NCBI GenBank assembly: GCA_964347475.1
Contig: CAYFYY010000037.1
Span: forward strand, 1-40,068
DNA from: GCA-020356105 sp964347475
GTDB lineage: Bacteria > Pseudomonadota > Alphaproteobacteria > UBA8366 > JADFVY01
DNA length: 40,068 nucleotides
Reading direction: 5' to 3'
Shown: piece by piece, positions 16,877 through 25,411 of the stretch
Layout of the letters: the number at the start of each line of letters is the position of its first letter
Position numbering within the stretch: the stretch's first letter is position 1
The notes under the pieces: model-generated
The model's database searches: none
Told to the model about the DNA's origin: nothing
Seen by the model: only the letters and a program-made list of their open reading frames with translations
Program-made: the position numbers and the translations under genes

Positions 16877-17362
16877 ATGCCGTCTTTTGATGTCGTGTCC
16901 CGCATTGCGCTGCCCGAGGTCGACAACGCCGTCCAGGGGGCGATGCGCGAGATCGGCACACGATACGACTTCAAGGGCAGCAGGTGCTCGATCGAACATG
17001 CCGACGGGGTGCTGACGATCCGCGCCGACGACGACTTCAAGCTCAAGCAGGTGCAGGACCTGCTGCGCACCTATCTCGCCCGCCGCAAGCTCGATGCCGG
17101 CGCGTTCGACTTCGCCAGGCCCGAGCCGGCCGCACACAACACGCTGCGCCAGACGGTGACGGTGTGCCAGGGCATCGAGCGCGATCTGGCCCAGAAGGTC
17201 GTCAAGGCGATCAAGGGCGCCAAGCTGAAGGTACAGGTCGCAATCCAGGGCGACGAGCTGCGTGTGTCGGGCAAGAAGCGCGATGACCTGCAGGGAGCGA
17301 TCGCGGTGATCAAGGGGCTCGGTATCGAACAGCCGCTACAGTACGTGAATTTCCGCGACTGA
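16877..17362 (+). CDS. yajQ: YajQ family nucleotide-binding protein
   Basis: This 161-residue protein matches YajQ/DUF520 end to end: MPSFDVVSRIALPEVDNAV, EIGTRYDFKGS, a central LKQVQDLLRTYLARRKLD, and the C-terminal VVKAIKGAKLKVQVAIQGDE ... GKKRDDLQGAIAVIKG ... PLQYVNFRD. Family members bind nucleotides, and some act as cyclic-di-GMP effectors (established in Xanthomonas). The role here is not known. The ATG at 16877 gives the conserved start; a start at 16841 would add 12 unmatched residues. Confidence 0.95.
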   Translation: MPSFDVVSRIALPEVDNAVQGAMREIGTRYDFKGSRCSIEHADGVLTIRADDDFKLKQVQDLLRTYLARRKLDAGAFDFARPEPAAHNTLRQTVTVCQGIERDLAQKVVKAIKGAKLKVQVAIQGDELRVSGKKRDDLQGAIAVIKGLGIEQPLQYVNFRD

Positions 17363-17449
17363 GGCGTAACCGCCGGCCGGGGTCTGTGGGTCGCCGGATG
17401 CGCGCTCATGATGGGCTGTCGCGGCGGCACAGAGCATGGAGGTGCCAGG

Positions 17450-18430
17450 ATGACCATCACTGCACTACGGGCCGCATTGAGGCGTGCCACCGCCGGGTTC
17501 GCCCTGCTGGCCGCGCTGGCGCCGGCGGCCGCCGCCGAAGGCACCTGGGGCACGCGTGCGCCATTGCCCGGTGCGCATTCCGAGTTCGCGGTCGCCGAGC
17601 TGCACGGCGACATCTACGTCGTCGGCGGCTACGCCATCGGCGGTGTCGAGGGCACCACGGTGCACGTCTACGACACGGTGGCCGACCGCTGGCGCCGCGG
17701 CCCGCCGCTGCCCGAGCCCGCGCACCACCTGATGGCGGTGGCGGCCGGCGAAAGGATCTTCGTCATGGGTGGTCAGGGCAGCGGCATCTTCGGGCGCGGC
17801 TTCATCGATGCGGTGTGGGCGCTCGACCCGGAATCCGGGGAATGGGAGGCGCGCACGCCGATGCCGACGGCCCGCAGCGCCGGCGTTGCGGTAACGCTGG
17901 ACGGCCGCATCTACGTCGCCGGCGGACGGCCGCCGCAGGGGCACGACTTCGCGGTCTACGACCCGGCCACCGACCGCTGGACGGTGCTGCCGGACATGCC
18001 GAGCCAGCGCAACCATCTGGCCGGTGCCGCCATCGGCGGCCGCATCTTCATCGCCGGCGGCCGGCTCGGGCCCGGCTACCGCAGCGACGCGTCGGCGGCA
18101 CTCGAGGTGTTCGATCCGGCGACCGGCGAGTGGTCCGGGGCGGCGCCGATGCCGCGGCCGCGCAGCGGCATCAACGGCATCGCCGCGCGCGGCTGCTTCC
18201 ATGTCTGGGGTGGCGAAGGCAGCGCTGGCATGTTCCCCGACCACACGGTGTACGACCCGCGCAGCGACCGCTGGACGCGGCTCGCCGACATGCCGGTGCC
18301 GGTGCACGGCGTCACTGGGGCGGCCTTCGTCGAAGGGCTGATTCACATTCCCGGCGGCGGCCAGAGCGTCGGCGGCGGTAGCCCGGGCACGCTACACCAG
18401 ACCTATCGGCCGGACATGACCTGCGAGTAG
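17450..18430 (+). CDS. Exported kelch-repeat beta-propeller protein
   Basis: The 326-residue product has a signal peptide (cores at ATAGFALLAALAPAAAA) and then six kelch motifs, marked by IYVVGG, IFVMGG, IYVAGG, IFIAGG, FHVWGG and IHIPGG, each followed by a Y-D...W strand (VYDTVADRW, YDPATDRW, FDPATGEW, YDPRSDRW). Six blades predict one closed propeller in the periplasm, probably a binding scaffold or a sugar/sialic-acid-like binding protein; no catalytic residues are obvious. GGAGGTG lies 5 nt before the ATG at 17450, which decides this start over 17408. Its stop lies 12 bp from the convergent FKBP gene. Confidence 0.85.
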   Translation: MTITALRAALRRATAGFALLAALAPAAAAEGTWGTRAPLPGAHSEFAVAELHGDIYVVGGYAIGGVEGTTVHVYDTVADRWRRGPPLPEPAHHLMAVAAGERIFVMGGQGSGIFGRGFIDAVWALDPESGEWEARTPMPTARSAGVAVTLDGRIYVAGGRPPQGHDFAVYDPATDRWTVLPDMPSQRNHLAGAAIGGRIFIAGGRLGPGYRSDASAALEVFDPATGEWSGAAPMPRPRSGINGIAARGCFHVWGGEGSAGMFPDHTVYDPRSDRWTRLADMPVPVHGVTGAAFVEGLIHIPGGGQSVGGGSPGTLHQTYRPDMTCE

Positions 18431-18442
18431 GAGACGGCGCGA

Positions 18443-18871
18443 TCAGACGATCTCGACCAGTTCCACCTCGAACACGAGGTCCTCGCCGGCCAGCGGATGG
18501 TTGGCGTCCATGGTGACGGTCTCGTCTGAGACTGCGGCGATGGTGACGACCATCTGGCCGCCGTCGGCGGTCGTCGCCTGCAGCCGCTTGCCGACGACGA
18601 GGTCGATGTTCTCGGGCACCGCGGTCCGCGGCACCTCCTGTACCGCCGCGGGATCGCGCTGGCCGTAGGCCTCGGCGGCGGTGACCGTGACTGTCTTGCT
18701 GTCGCCGACCGCCATGCCGGCGATCTCGCGGTCGAGGCCCGGGATGATCTGCCCCGCGCCGATAGTAAACTCCAGCGGGTCGCGACCGGACGAGGAGTCG
18801 AACTCGCTTCCGTCGGCCAGCGTACCGGTGTAGTGGATGCGGACGGTATCGCCCGTCTTGGCTTCGCTCAT
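18443..18871 (-). CDS. FKBP-type peptidyl-prolyl cis-trans isomerase, SlyD-like
   Basis: This 142-residue protein begins with the FKBP core (VRIHYTGTLADGSEFDSS, GAGQIIPGLDREIAGM) and contains the insert-in-flap chaperone domain of SlyD (AAEAYGQRDPAAVQEVP ... TVTMDANHPLAGEDLVFEVEL). It lacks the His/Cys-rich metal-binding tail of the E. coli enzyme. It is expected to be a cytoplasmic folding helper catalysing prolyl isomerisation. The ATG at 18871 has AGAGGAC upstream and is preferred to 18907, which would add 12 residues. Confidence 0.9.
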   Translation of the reverse strand: MSEAKTGDTVRIHYTGTLADGSEFDSSSGRDPLEFTIGAGQIIPGLDREIAGMAVGDSKTVTVTAAEAYGQRDPAAVQEVPRTAVPENIDLVVGKRLQATTADGGQMVVTIAAVSDETVTMDANHPLAGEDLVFEVELVEIV

Positions 18872-19073
18872 GGGTCGTCCTCTTCCATTAGATGGCGCCT
18901 CGCTCACCTGGCGACATCCCGAAAGCGGCCGACAGATCTATGGCAAGAGCCTCGATAGGCCGGCGACCCTAACACACGCCGTAGCGCCGAGTCATGGGCG
19001 AAGGGGATTATTCGCGCGGTACGGGCTGAACCGTCCGTACCGCAGCGGGCACATGGGTCACCGGTAGGTCGCT

Positions 19074-19568
19074 CTATTGCGAGGGCATGTTGGCCCAGCG
19101 GCCCTTGCGCTCGCGACGGGCCTGGGCTTCGGCCTGCCGGTAGCTCTCGGCGCGCTGGGTACGCTCACTGTCGCCGCCCGGCACGTCGGCGAGCAGCACG
19201 CCGCGGTCGGCGATCGCCCAGCCGGTCCGCAGCATCGCCGCCCCCAGGTCGGTATCGCCGGCGCGGCAGACCGCAGCGTTGCGGTCGAAACTGTCGACGG
19301 TGCAGGTCACGTTTTGGCCGTGCCGGTACAGCAGGTCGTCGAGGGCGCTGCGCGCATAGAGGCCTATATCGTCGGGATCCGACATGCGGGGCGCCTCGAT
19401 TCCCCACAGGCGCAGCGTGGTAATCGGATGGCCGGGGCTGCCGACCTGGATCGTATCGCCCGAAATCGCCGCCGCCGTCCCGGTCACGAACTCGATCGCC
19501 GCCGCCGACAGTGGCACCCCGGCGCACAAGAGCGCGGACAGTAAGGCAAGGCGGACAAGACTGATCAT
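19074..19568 (-). CDS. Exported thermonuclease-fold (SNase-like) protein with altered active site
   Basis: The product (164 residues) has a signal peptide (VRLALLSALLCAGVPLSAAA) and the SNase layout: GTAAAISGDTIQV, TTLRLWGIEAPRM, a middle helix (LYARSALDDLLYRHGQ), then AAMLRTGWAIADRG and the terminal SYRQAEAQARRERKGRW. Compared with staphylococcal nuclease, the DGD loop reads SGD, Arg35 is kept (Arg53), the metal ligand Asp40 is Glu58, catalytic Glu43 is Arg61, and the Arg87 region (usually DRYGR) is shortened to DRNAAVC. It may therefore be non-catalytic or act differently. Start at 19568 is chosen for the signal peptide. Confidence 0.78.
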   Translation of the reverse strand: MISLVRLALLSALLCAGVPLSAAAIEFVTGTAAAISGDTIQVGSPGHPITTLRLWGIEAPRMSDPDDIGLYARSALDDLLYRHGQNVTCTVDSFDRNAAVCRAGDTDLGAAMLRTGWAIADRGVLLADVPGGDSERTQRAESYRQAEAQARRERKGRWANMPSQ

Positions 19569-19609
19569 GGATTCTGGAATATCGCAAATGCCGCTGCAGG
19601 ACAAGAGTG

Positions 19610-19621
19610 GGGACACGTCCC
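19610..19621. repeat. Near copy of the 3277 palindrome
   Basis: GGGACACGTCCC differs by one base from GGGACATGTCCC at 3278-3289. It lies between the nuclease-fold gene start and the dctP-like stop. A shared regulator site or a dispersed repeat are both possible. Confidence 0.3.
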
Positions 19622-19643
19622 GGCGGTCCCGCTGGCCGCCGGG
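19619..19643 (-). terminator. GC-rich hairpin directly after the dctP-like stop
   Basis: CCCGGCGG and CCGCCGGG form a perfect 8-bp stem around a 9-nt loop, one base beyond the stop codon at 19644-19646. No U-run follows on the minus strand, so it is a weak intrinsic terminator at best and may instead protect the mRNA 3' end. Confidence 0.35.
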
Positions 19644-20570
19644 TCACCGCTGGCGCACGAGCGCGAACATCTCTTCGCCGAACTCCGACAGGGCAGCCTC
19701 GTGCAGCGGCCTGACCGCCTCGGCGAACAGCGCATGCTCGGCCGCGGTCAGCTCGACGATCTCGCAGCCCGCCTCGACGATCGCCTGCCGGGCAGTCTCC
19801 TCCTCGGCGACCGCGAGTTCGCGCTGGCGCAAGGTTGCATCCCGGACCGCGCGTCCCAGCGCCGCGCGCATCTCCGCGGGCAGCGCCTCGAACGCTGGCC
19901 GGTTGGCGAAGACGCCGCGCGAGATATAGAAATGATTGCTCAGCGTGTGATAGCGGTGGAACAAATGCACCCCGTAGGTCACCGTATTGGCCAGCGGGTT
20001 CTCCTGCGCATCGATCGTCCCGGCAGAGATTCTCTCTATCGCTTCGGTCAGATCGATCGGCAGCGGCGCTGCGCCGAGCAGCTCGAAGGTCCGTGCCTGG
20101 ATGCGGCTTGGCAGCACGCGGATCCGCATGCCGGCAAGGTCGGCGGGGCCGCGCACCGGATGCAGCCGGTTGGAGATGTGGCGAAAGCCGTTCTCGAAGA
20201 ATCCGAGCACCCGGTAATTCATTCGCTCCTCGACGCGTTCCTTCAGGCGGTCGCCGAGGGGGCCGTCCATCGCCGCGCGGGCTTCCGCATTGTCGGCGAA
20301 CAGGAACGGCAGGTCGACGAAACCGAGTTCCGGTACCCGTTCGGTCAGGTAGCTGGTCGACTGATAGACGATGGTCAGGACCCCGGACTCGGCCAGCCAC
20401 AGCACGTCTTCCGAACGGTAGCCGAAGTCCATGACGTTCCAGACGTACTTCACGTCCACCGCATCGCCGAACTCGGCCTCCAGCGCGTCGCCGATCATCT
20501 TGAGCGCCAGGCTGTGCGTGGTCGCGGGCGGGCCGTAGCCACCGAAGCGGATCTGGACGGGGTCGGTCAT
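19644..20570 (-). CDS. TRAP-type (DctP) solute-binding-like protein without signal peptide
   Basis: This 308-residue protein has the DctP fold signature: VQIRFGGYGPPATTHSLALK at the N-terminus, VPELGFVDLPFLFADNAEAR, NRLHPVRGPADLAGMRIRVL, IDLTEAIERISAGTIDAQENP and FHRYHTLSNHFYISRGVF, with the family Arg in MRIRVLPS. Such proteins normally deliver organic acids from the periplasm to TRAP permeases. Here the chosen ATG at 20570 (AAGGAG 8 nt upstream) gives MTDPVQIRF with no signal peptide, and the earlier start at 20594 adds only eight polar residues. No dctQM permease genes lie nearby; an MFS permease gene is 63 bp upstream on the same strand. It may be cytoplasmic or have lost its export signal. 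Confidence 0.82.
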   Translation of the reverse strand: MTDPVQIRFGGYGPPATTHSLALKMIGDALEAEFGDAVDVKYVWNVMDFGYRSEDVLWLAESGVLTIVYQSTSYLTERVPELGFVDLPFLFADNAEARAAMDGPLGDRLKERVEERMNYRVLGFFENGFRHISNRLHPVRGPADLAGMRIRVLPSRIQARTFELLGAAPLPIDLTEAIERISAGTIDAQENPLANTVTYGVHLFHRYHTLSNHFYISRGVFANRPAFEALPAEMRAALGRAVRDATLRQRELAVAEEETARQAIVEAGCEIVELTAAEHALFAEAVRPLHEAALSEFGEEMFALVRQR

Positions 20571-20633
20571 CGTCTTTGCTCCTTCGGTCGACACCGGTTC
20601 CCTGAAGCGCGGTATCGGGAAATGCCGGGCACC

Positions 20634-21872
20634 TCAATCAAATACCGACTGGTGGTGCGCTGCGACCCGTCGCGGGGCACGCGCCGTCGCCGCAAGTGCC
20701 GAGGCGACCACACAGTACGCGGTGCAGACCGCGGCTATGCTGTCGACCGACAGGCCACTGTCGATTGCGAGCCCCGCCACCGCGGGTGCGACGCCGGTGG
20801 CGAACACCATGACGGCTTGCGTGAACGCGCGGATCGCGCCGAGATGGGCGGTACCGTACAGCTCGGGCCACAAGGCGCCGCCGAGGACGAATGAGGCCCC
20901 GGTACCGAGGCCCATCAGGCCGAGGAACACGGGTGCCGCAGCGGGCCCGCTGCCGACGGCCAGAGCAAGGCACGACAGCAGGAGCGGCACAAGAAACAGC
21001 GGCACCAATCGTGCAGCGCTCAGGCGGTCGACCAGCGGTCCCGCCGCCAGCGTCGCGGCGATCGACGCCACCGCGAAGACCGTGAACGAGCCGGCCATCA
21101 GCGACAGCGGCCAGCCCTTGGCTTCCGCCAGATGCACCTGGTGGAAGATCAGACCGGTGAAGATGGCTGGCGTCGCGACAAGGGCTGGCAGCCGGAGCCA
21201 CAGCCCCGGGTCGCGCAGCACGGCGCCGAGGGCGCTGTCCACGTGATTGCGCTCGGCCGCGCCCGCCCGCCGCGCCCGCAGGGCCGCATCGCGCGCGCCC
21301 TGGTCCTTGAGCAGGATATGAGCAAGCGGAGTCGCCGCAAGCAGGGCGACCGCGGTGGCGACCCAGACGCTGCGCCAGCCGGCCAAGGCGATGCCGGCGA
21401 CCACCAGTGTCGGGAGGACGAACTTGGCGGCTGGCAGCCCCATCACGGCGACGCTGATCGCACGGCCGCGTTCGGCCTCGAAATAGCGACCCATGGCGGT
21501 GGCCGCGGTATGTCCGGCGAGACCTTGCCCGAACAGCCGCAGGCCGAACAGCGCCACAGCCAGCGCGGTAACGCTCCACGACACTGCCACCAGCAGACTG
21601 ACAATGGCCAGACCGACCATCACCGTGGCCGAGAACGCAGCGAGCGGAACCCTGTCGATCAGCCGGCCGGCCCAGACCAGCGTGGCGGCGCTGGCCAAAG
21701 TCGCCACCGCGTAGATCGTCCCGAAGTTGCCGTGGGACAAATCGAACGCGGCGCGCAGTTCGCCGCCGAACAGCGAGACATAGAACGTCTGCCCGGCGCT
21801 CGAGCAGAAATACATGAAGACCCCGAAGCCGATCAGCCGGCCATTGGCACGCAGGAACGAAAGCGGAAGCAT
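20634..21872 (-). CDS. Major facilitator superfamily transporter
   Basis: This 412-residue integral membrane protein has about 12 hydrophobic helices. The MFS loop motif between TM2 and TM3 reads WAGRLIDRVP, and TM4 to TM5 carry GLRLFGQGLAGHTAATAMGR and FEAERGRAISV. The first helix region (FGVFMYFCSSAGQTFYVSLF) recalls oxalate/formate-antiporter-like and monocarboxylate-like members, but the substrate cannot be assigned. It probably forms a two-gene unit with the signal-less DctP-like gene 63 bp downstream. Confidence 0.85.
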   Translation of the reverse strand: MLPLSFLRANGRLIGFGVFMYFCSSAGQTFYVSLFGGELRAAFDLSHGNFGTIYAVATLASAATLVWAGRLIDRVPLAAFSATVMVGLAIVSLLVAVSWSVTALAVALFGLRLFGQGLAGHTAATAMGRYFEAERGRAISVAVMGLPAAKFVLPTLVVAGIALAGWRSVWVATAVALLAATPLAHILLKDQGARDAALRARRAGAAERNHVDSALGAVLRDPGLWLRLPALVATPAIFTGLIFHQVHLAEAKGWPLSLMAGSFTVFAVASIAATLAAGPLVDRLSAARLVPLFLVPLLLSCLALAVGSGPAAAPVFLGLMGLGTGASFVLGGALWPELYGTAHLGAIRAFTQAVMVFATGVAPAVAGLAIDSGLSVDSIAAVCTAYCVVASALAATARAPRRVAAHHQSVFD

Positions 21873-22108
21873 GGGACCGTTCTACGCGTGCCCGGACAGG
21901 ACGGAAAGGCGTTTTCGCACCGGTTCGCAATGCGACGGGGACGATCGACCCGGCGAAACGCAGTCGCCTCCGTTCCTGGCCTCGATACCACCGGCTCTTG
22001 CATCCGTACGGCGGTCAACAGGGCGTACGTGTATCGGTATTTATTTTTCGTTAATGAAAATATTGGTATAACTTACTGATTCGTCGTCGATTCGGTTAGG
22101 ACCGAGGA

Positions 22109-25100
22109 ATGAGTTCCAACGTTACCAAGCTGCCGCATGCGGCGCGTGAAGGACTTGCGCCGCATCCGCTGTCGTTGCAGGCGGCAATGGAACGCGCGGC
22201 TGAAGCCCGCCTGAAGACGGCGTTGATCGCGGGCGGTATCAGCGTCGTCTGGATTTTGCTGTGCCTCATCTATGCATTCGGCCACCTCGGGGCGGAGACG
22301 CTGGCCCGGCTTGCGCCGCATGAGGCGGGCGCGGCCGCGGCCGGGATTGCCATGCCGCTGGTCGTCTTGTGGCTGGTCGTGCTGTACCTGCGCCGTGGTG
22401 GCGAACTGCGCGAGCATACGGAGATGCTGCGTGCCCAGCTGGAGCTGCTGACCTATCCGGCGGACGACGCGGAAAGCCGCGTGCGGGCGATCACCGATTC
22501 CCTTCGCAGTCAGGCCGAGGCTCTCGATCGCGTCACGGATACGGCGACGATCCAGATGGAAAAGCTGTCGAAGACGCTGGGTGGGCGCACCGAGGCGCTG
22601 GCCGCGGTGTCTGAGAAGGCGACCGGCGAAGCGCAGATGATCAGCGATCTGCTCGAGCGCCATACGCGCATGCTCTCGGATCTCGCCGACCGGTTCCATG
22701 CGCGCGAAGACCATCTGCGCCAGACGGTGGAAAAGCAGGCGCAGGACATCAGCGCGGCAACCGACGATGCAGTGGCCCAGTCCGAGGACATGCGGCGTGC
22801 GATGCGCGCCCAGATTGATGAGATGCTGAAGGCGTCGGAGGCGGCGGTAGGCCAGGCCCGTCAGATCGGCACCTTGTTCCGCGATTATACCGGTCAGCTG
22901 GACGAGGCGGCCTCGGCGGCGAAGGAGAACGCGGCGAGCATCGAACGCTCGTTGATCGAAACCTCGACCCATCTGCACGAGGTGACGAAACGTACCGCGG
23001 AACAAGCCGATGCCACCGTCGAAAACCTTGAGACACGGGGCAAGGCGTTCGCCGACGAGCTGGAGCAGGCCATAAACAAGCAGGTCGTTGCGCTGGCCGA
23101 AGCGTCGAAGCGTAGCGCCAGGTTCCTCGACGATATCAGCGGTACCCTATCGAAGAAGATCGCAGGTGTGACCGAGGCCATGGAGCACGCGCTAAGCGCC
23201 CAGCAGATCGCGCTCAACGCGTTCATGGAAAAGGCCGCATCCAACGTGGCCGAGATCGGACGGAGCCTCGATGAAAAGACCGGCGAGGTCGCGGGCCGTC
23301 TCGATACCGTCCTAGCGCAACGGGCGTCGGAACTGGCCGGCGTCGTGCAGCGCAGCCAGGACCAGGTCGACGAACTGGCGGCCGTGATGCGCAGCCAGAT
23401 CGAAGAGCTGTCCGAGGCGGGCAGGCACAGCTTCCAGCAGGTCGAGCTCCTGAACAACGCTCTGCGCGAACGCTCGGAGGGCCTTCACGCGACTGCCGAG
23501 CATTTGGGCGCGGAAGCGGCGAAGGTCGAGGAGCTAAGCGGCGAACACGCACGGCAGCTGGAAATGGCCAGCGACGAGACGACAAAACAGGTGACCGTCC
23601 TCGGCCATCTGCTGAAGGGGCAGACGGAGGAGCTGCTGGCGGCATCGCAGCTGACCACGCAGCGCGCCGAATCCATCAGCGAGGCACTGCAGCGCCAAGC
23701 CGGGGAACTCGCTGCGGCCGCCGCACGTTCGGCGAGCCAGACGGCGGAATTCGAAGCATTGATCGCGGCCCGCATGGCCGAGTTGCGGGATACCATGGAG
23801 GCAGGAGCACGGTCCTATACCGAATCCGTTGCCCCAGCGGCAAACCAGGCCCGCAACATGGCAGATATTCTGCGCGAACAAACCCGTGTGCTGCACGAAG
23901 CCTCCGAAACGGCGGAGCGGCAAGCCCAGACGATCGCCTCTCTGCTGAACCGCGAGAGCGAGGCCCTGCGGTCGATTGCCGAGGTCTCGACGGGGCAGGC
24001 GCAGCAGATTCGCTCGGCGATGCATGAGAGCGTCGAGGACATGGCGCGGCAAACCACGCGGGCTACGGCCGATGCCGCGCGCATCCGCGACTCGATGCGC
24101 GAGGCCGCGCGCGAGAACCGCGAGGAGATGGAGCGCAGTTCCCAACAGGCCGCGGCGGACGCGGCGCGGATTCGGGAAACGCTGCGCGACGAAAGCCGCG
24201 ATCTGGCGCGCCTCGCCGACGTCATCGGCCAACGCGCCCACACGGTGGCAACCCTGGTTGGTCAGCATACCGATGCGCTCAACAGCGCCGCGGAGAACAG
24301 CGAGCAACGTGCCGCCGACGTCGGACGCAGCGTCCAGCTCTTGACCGAACAACTGATAAGCGCCGCGGAACAGGTGACCATGCGCATCAGCGCGGCGGGC
24401 CAGGGGTTCGCAGCACAATCGACAACGCTCAACGATTCGGCGCGTACGGCACTTGGACTGATCGACGAGGTCACGGAACGGTTCCGCAAACAGGCGGAAA
24501 TTCTGAGCGAACGCGCCCGTCATGCCGGCGGCCATGTCGATTCCACTGCGGCCTCGGTGCGCCAACACGCCGAGGAACTGGCGCAGGCGGTGCTGTCGGC
24601 CGCCGACGGACTGCGGAGCATCGGCGACGCGTTCGCGGGCCACAGCAGTACCCTGACCGGCACTGCCGAGCAGGTTGCCGGCCGGATATCGCGGTTGACC
24701 GAGCAGTTCCGCACGCAGTCGCAGAGTCTCGACCATGCGGTCGAGGTGGCCGGACGCCAGATCGACAAGGCCGGCGTGACGCTCGGCCGCCAGCGCGAGA
24801 TGCTCGAGGCGGTTACCGGGCGAACGGTCGACCAAGTGGCGGATATCGGCAAGAACATCCATGAACACAGCGGTGCCCTCCTGCGCACGCTGGAGGAAGC
24901 GATGACCCGCGCCGACCGGGCCGGCAGCGCCTTCGACGAACAGGCGACCCGTATGATCCGTGCCGCCGACCGCGCCGAGCTGCGCGCCAAGGAGTTCAAG
25001 CAGCAGGAGCAGGCGCTTCGCCGCGATCTGTTCCTGAAGACAGCGCGCTTCGTCATCGAGGATCTGAACTCGACCGCGATCGACCTCTCGCGCGCGCTGC

Positions 25101-25411
25101 ACAACGAGGTCTCCGAGGCAGACTGGAAGCGATATGCCAACGGCGATCGCGGCGTGTTCACGCGGGCGCTGCTGCGCGGGCGCAATTCGGCGAGCAGCGT
25201 TGCCAGGGCCGGCGAAAAGATGCGCCATAATGAGGAGATGCGCCGTTACGTGACGCAATACGTCGACCAGTTCGAACGGCTGCTGGCGGAGGCCAAGGAG
25301 TGCGACCCCGAGCAACTCCTCCATTCGACGTTCCTGACAGCCGATGTCGGCAAGCTGTATCTCATGCTGTGCAGCGCGATGGGCCGTGAGGAGGACGACT
25401 CGCTGCACTAG
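22109..25411 (+). CDS. Giant two-TM coiled-coil membrane protein (TipN-like candidate)
   Basis: The 1100-residue product has a short cytoplasmic N-terminus, two TM helices (ALIAGGISVVWILLCLIYAF, about 39-58; AAGIAMPLVVLWLVVLYLR, about 76-95), and then about 850 residues of nearly unbroken amphipathic helix rich in Ala, Glu, Gln, Arg and Ser. Several parts repeat a DAARIR(D/E)xxRxE(A/S)R pattern (about 655-700). A compact, probably globular C-terminal domain follows from about 970: FLKTARFVIEDLNSTAIDLS, KRYANGDRGVFTRALL, EEMRRYVTQYVDQFERLL and STFLTADVGKLYLM. Two N-terminal TM helices plus a huge coiled coil is the architecture of TipN, the Caulobacter new-pole landmark; this is an architectural, not sequence, match. 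Its stop shares CTAG (25408-25411) with the convergent LysE stop. Confidence 0.8.
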   Translation: MSSNVTKLPHAAREGLAPHPLSLQAAMERAAEARLKTALIAGGISVVWILLCLIYAFGHLGAETLARLAPHEAGAAAAGIAMPLVVLWLVVLYLRRGGELREHTEMLRAQLELLTYPADDAESRVRAITDSLRSQAEALDRVTDTATIQMEKLSKTLGGRTEALAAVSEKATGEAQMISDLLERHTRMLSDLADRFHAREDHLRQTVEKQAQDISAATDDAVAQSEDMRRAMRAQIDEMLKASEAAVGQARQIGTLFRDYTGQLDEAASAAKENAASIERSLIETSTHLHEVTKRTAEQADATVENLETRGKAFADELEQAINKQVVALAEASKRSARFLDDISGTLSKKIAGVTEAMEHALSAQQIALNAFMEKAASNVAEIGRSLDEKTGEVAGRLDTVLAQRASELAGVVQRSQDQVDELAAVMRSQIEELSEAGRHSFQQVELLNNALRERSEGLHATAEHLGAEAAKVEELSGEHARQLEMASDETTKQVTVLGHLLKGQTEELLAASQLTTQRAESISEALQRQAGELAAAAARSASQTAEFEALIAARMAELRDTMEAGARSYTESVAPAANQARNMADILREQTRVLHEASETAERQAQTIASLLNRESEALRSIAEVSTGQAQQIRSAMHESVEDMARQTTRATADAARIRDSMREAARENREEMERSSQQAAADAARIRETLRDESRDLARLADVIGQRAHTVATLVGQHTDALNSAAENSEQRAADVGRSVQLLTEQLISAAEQVTMRISAAGQGFAAQSTTLNDSARTALGLIDEVTERFRKQAEILSERARHAGGHVDSTAASVRQHAEELAQAVLSAADGLRSIGDAFAGHSSTLTGTAEQVAGRISRLTEQFRTQSQSLDHAVEVAGRQIDKAGVTLGRQREMLEAVTGRTVDQVADIGKNIHEHSGALLRTLEEAMTRADRAGSAFDEQATRMIRAADRAELRAKEFKQQEQALRRDLFLKTARFVIEDLNSTAIDLSRALHNEVSEADWKRYANGDRGVFTRALLRGRNSASSVARAGEKMRHNEEMRRYVTQYVDQFERLLAEAKECDPEQLLHSTFLTADVGKLYLMLCSAMGREEDDSLH

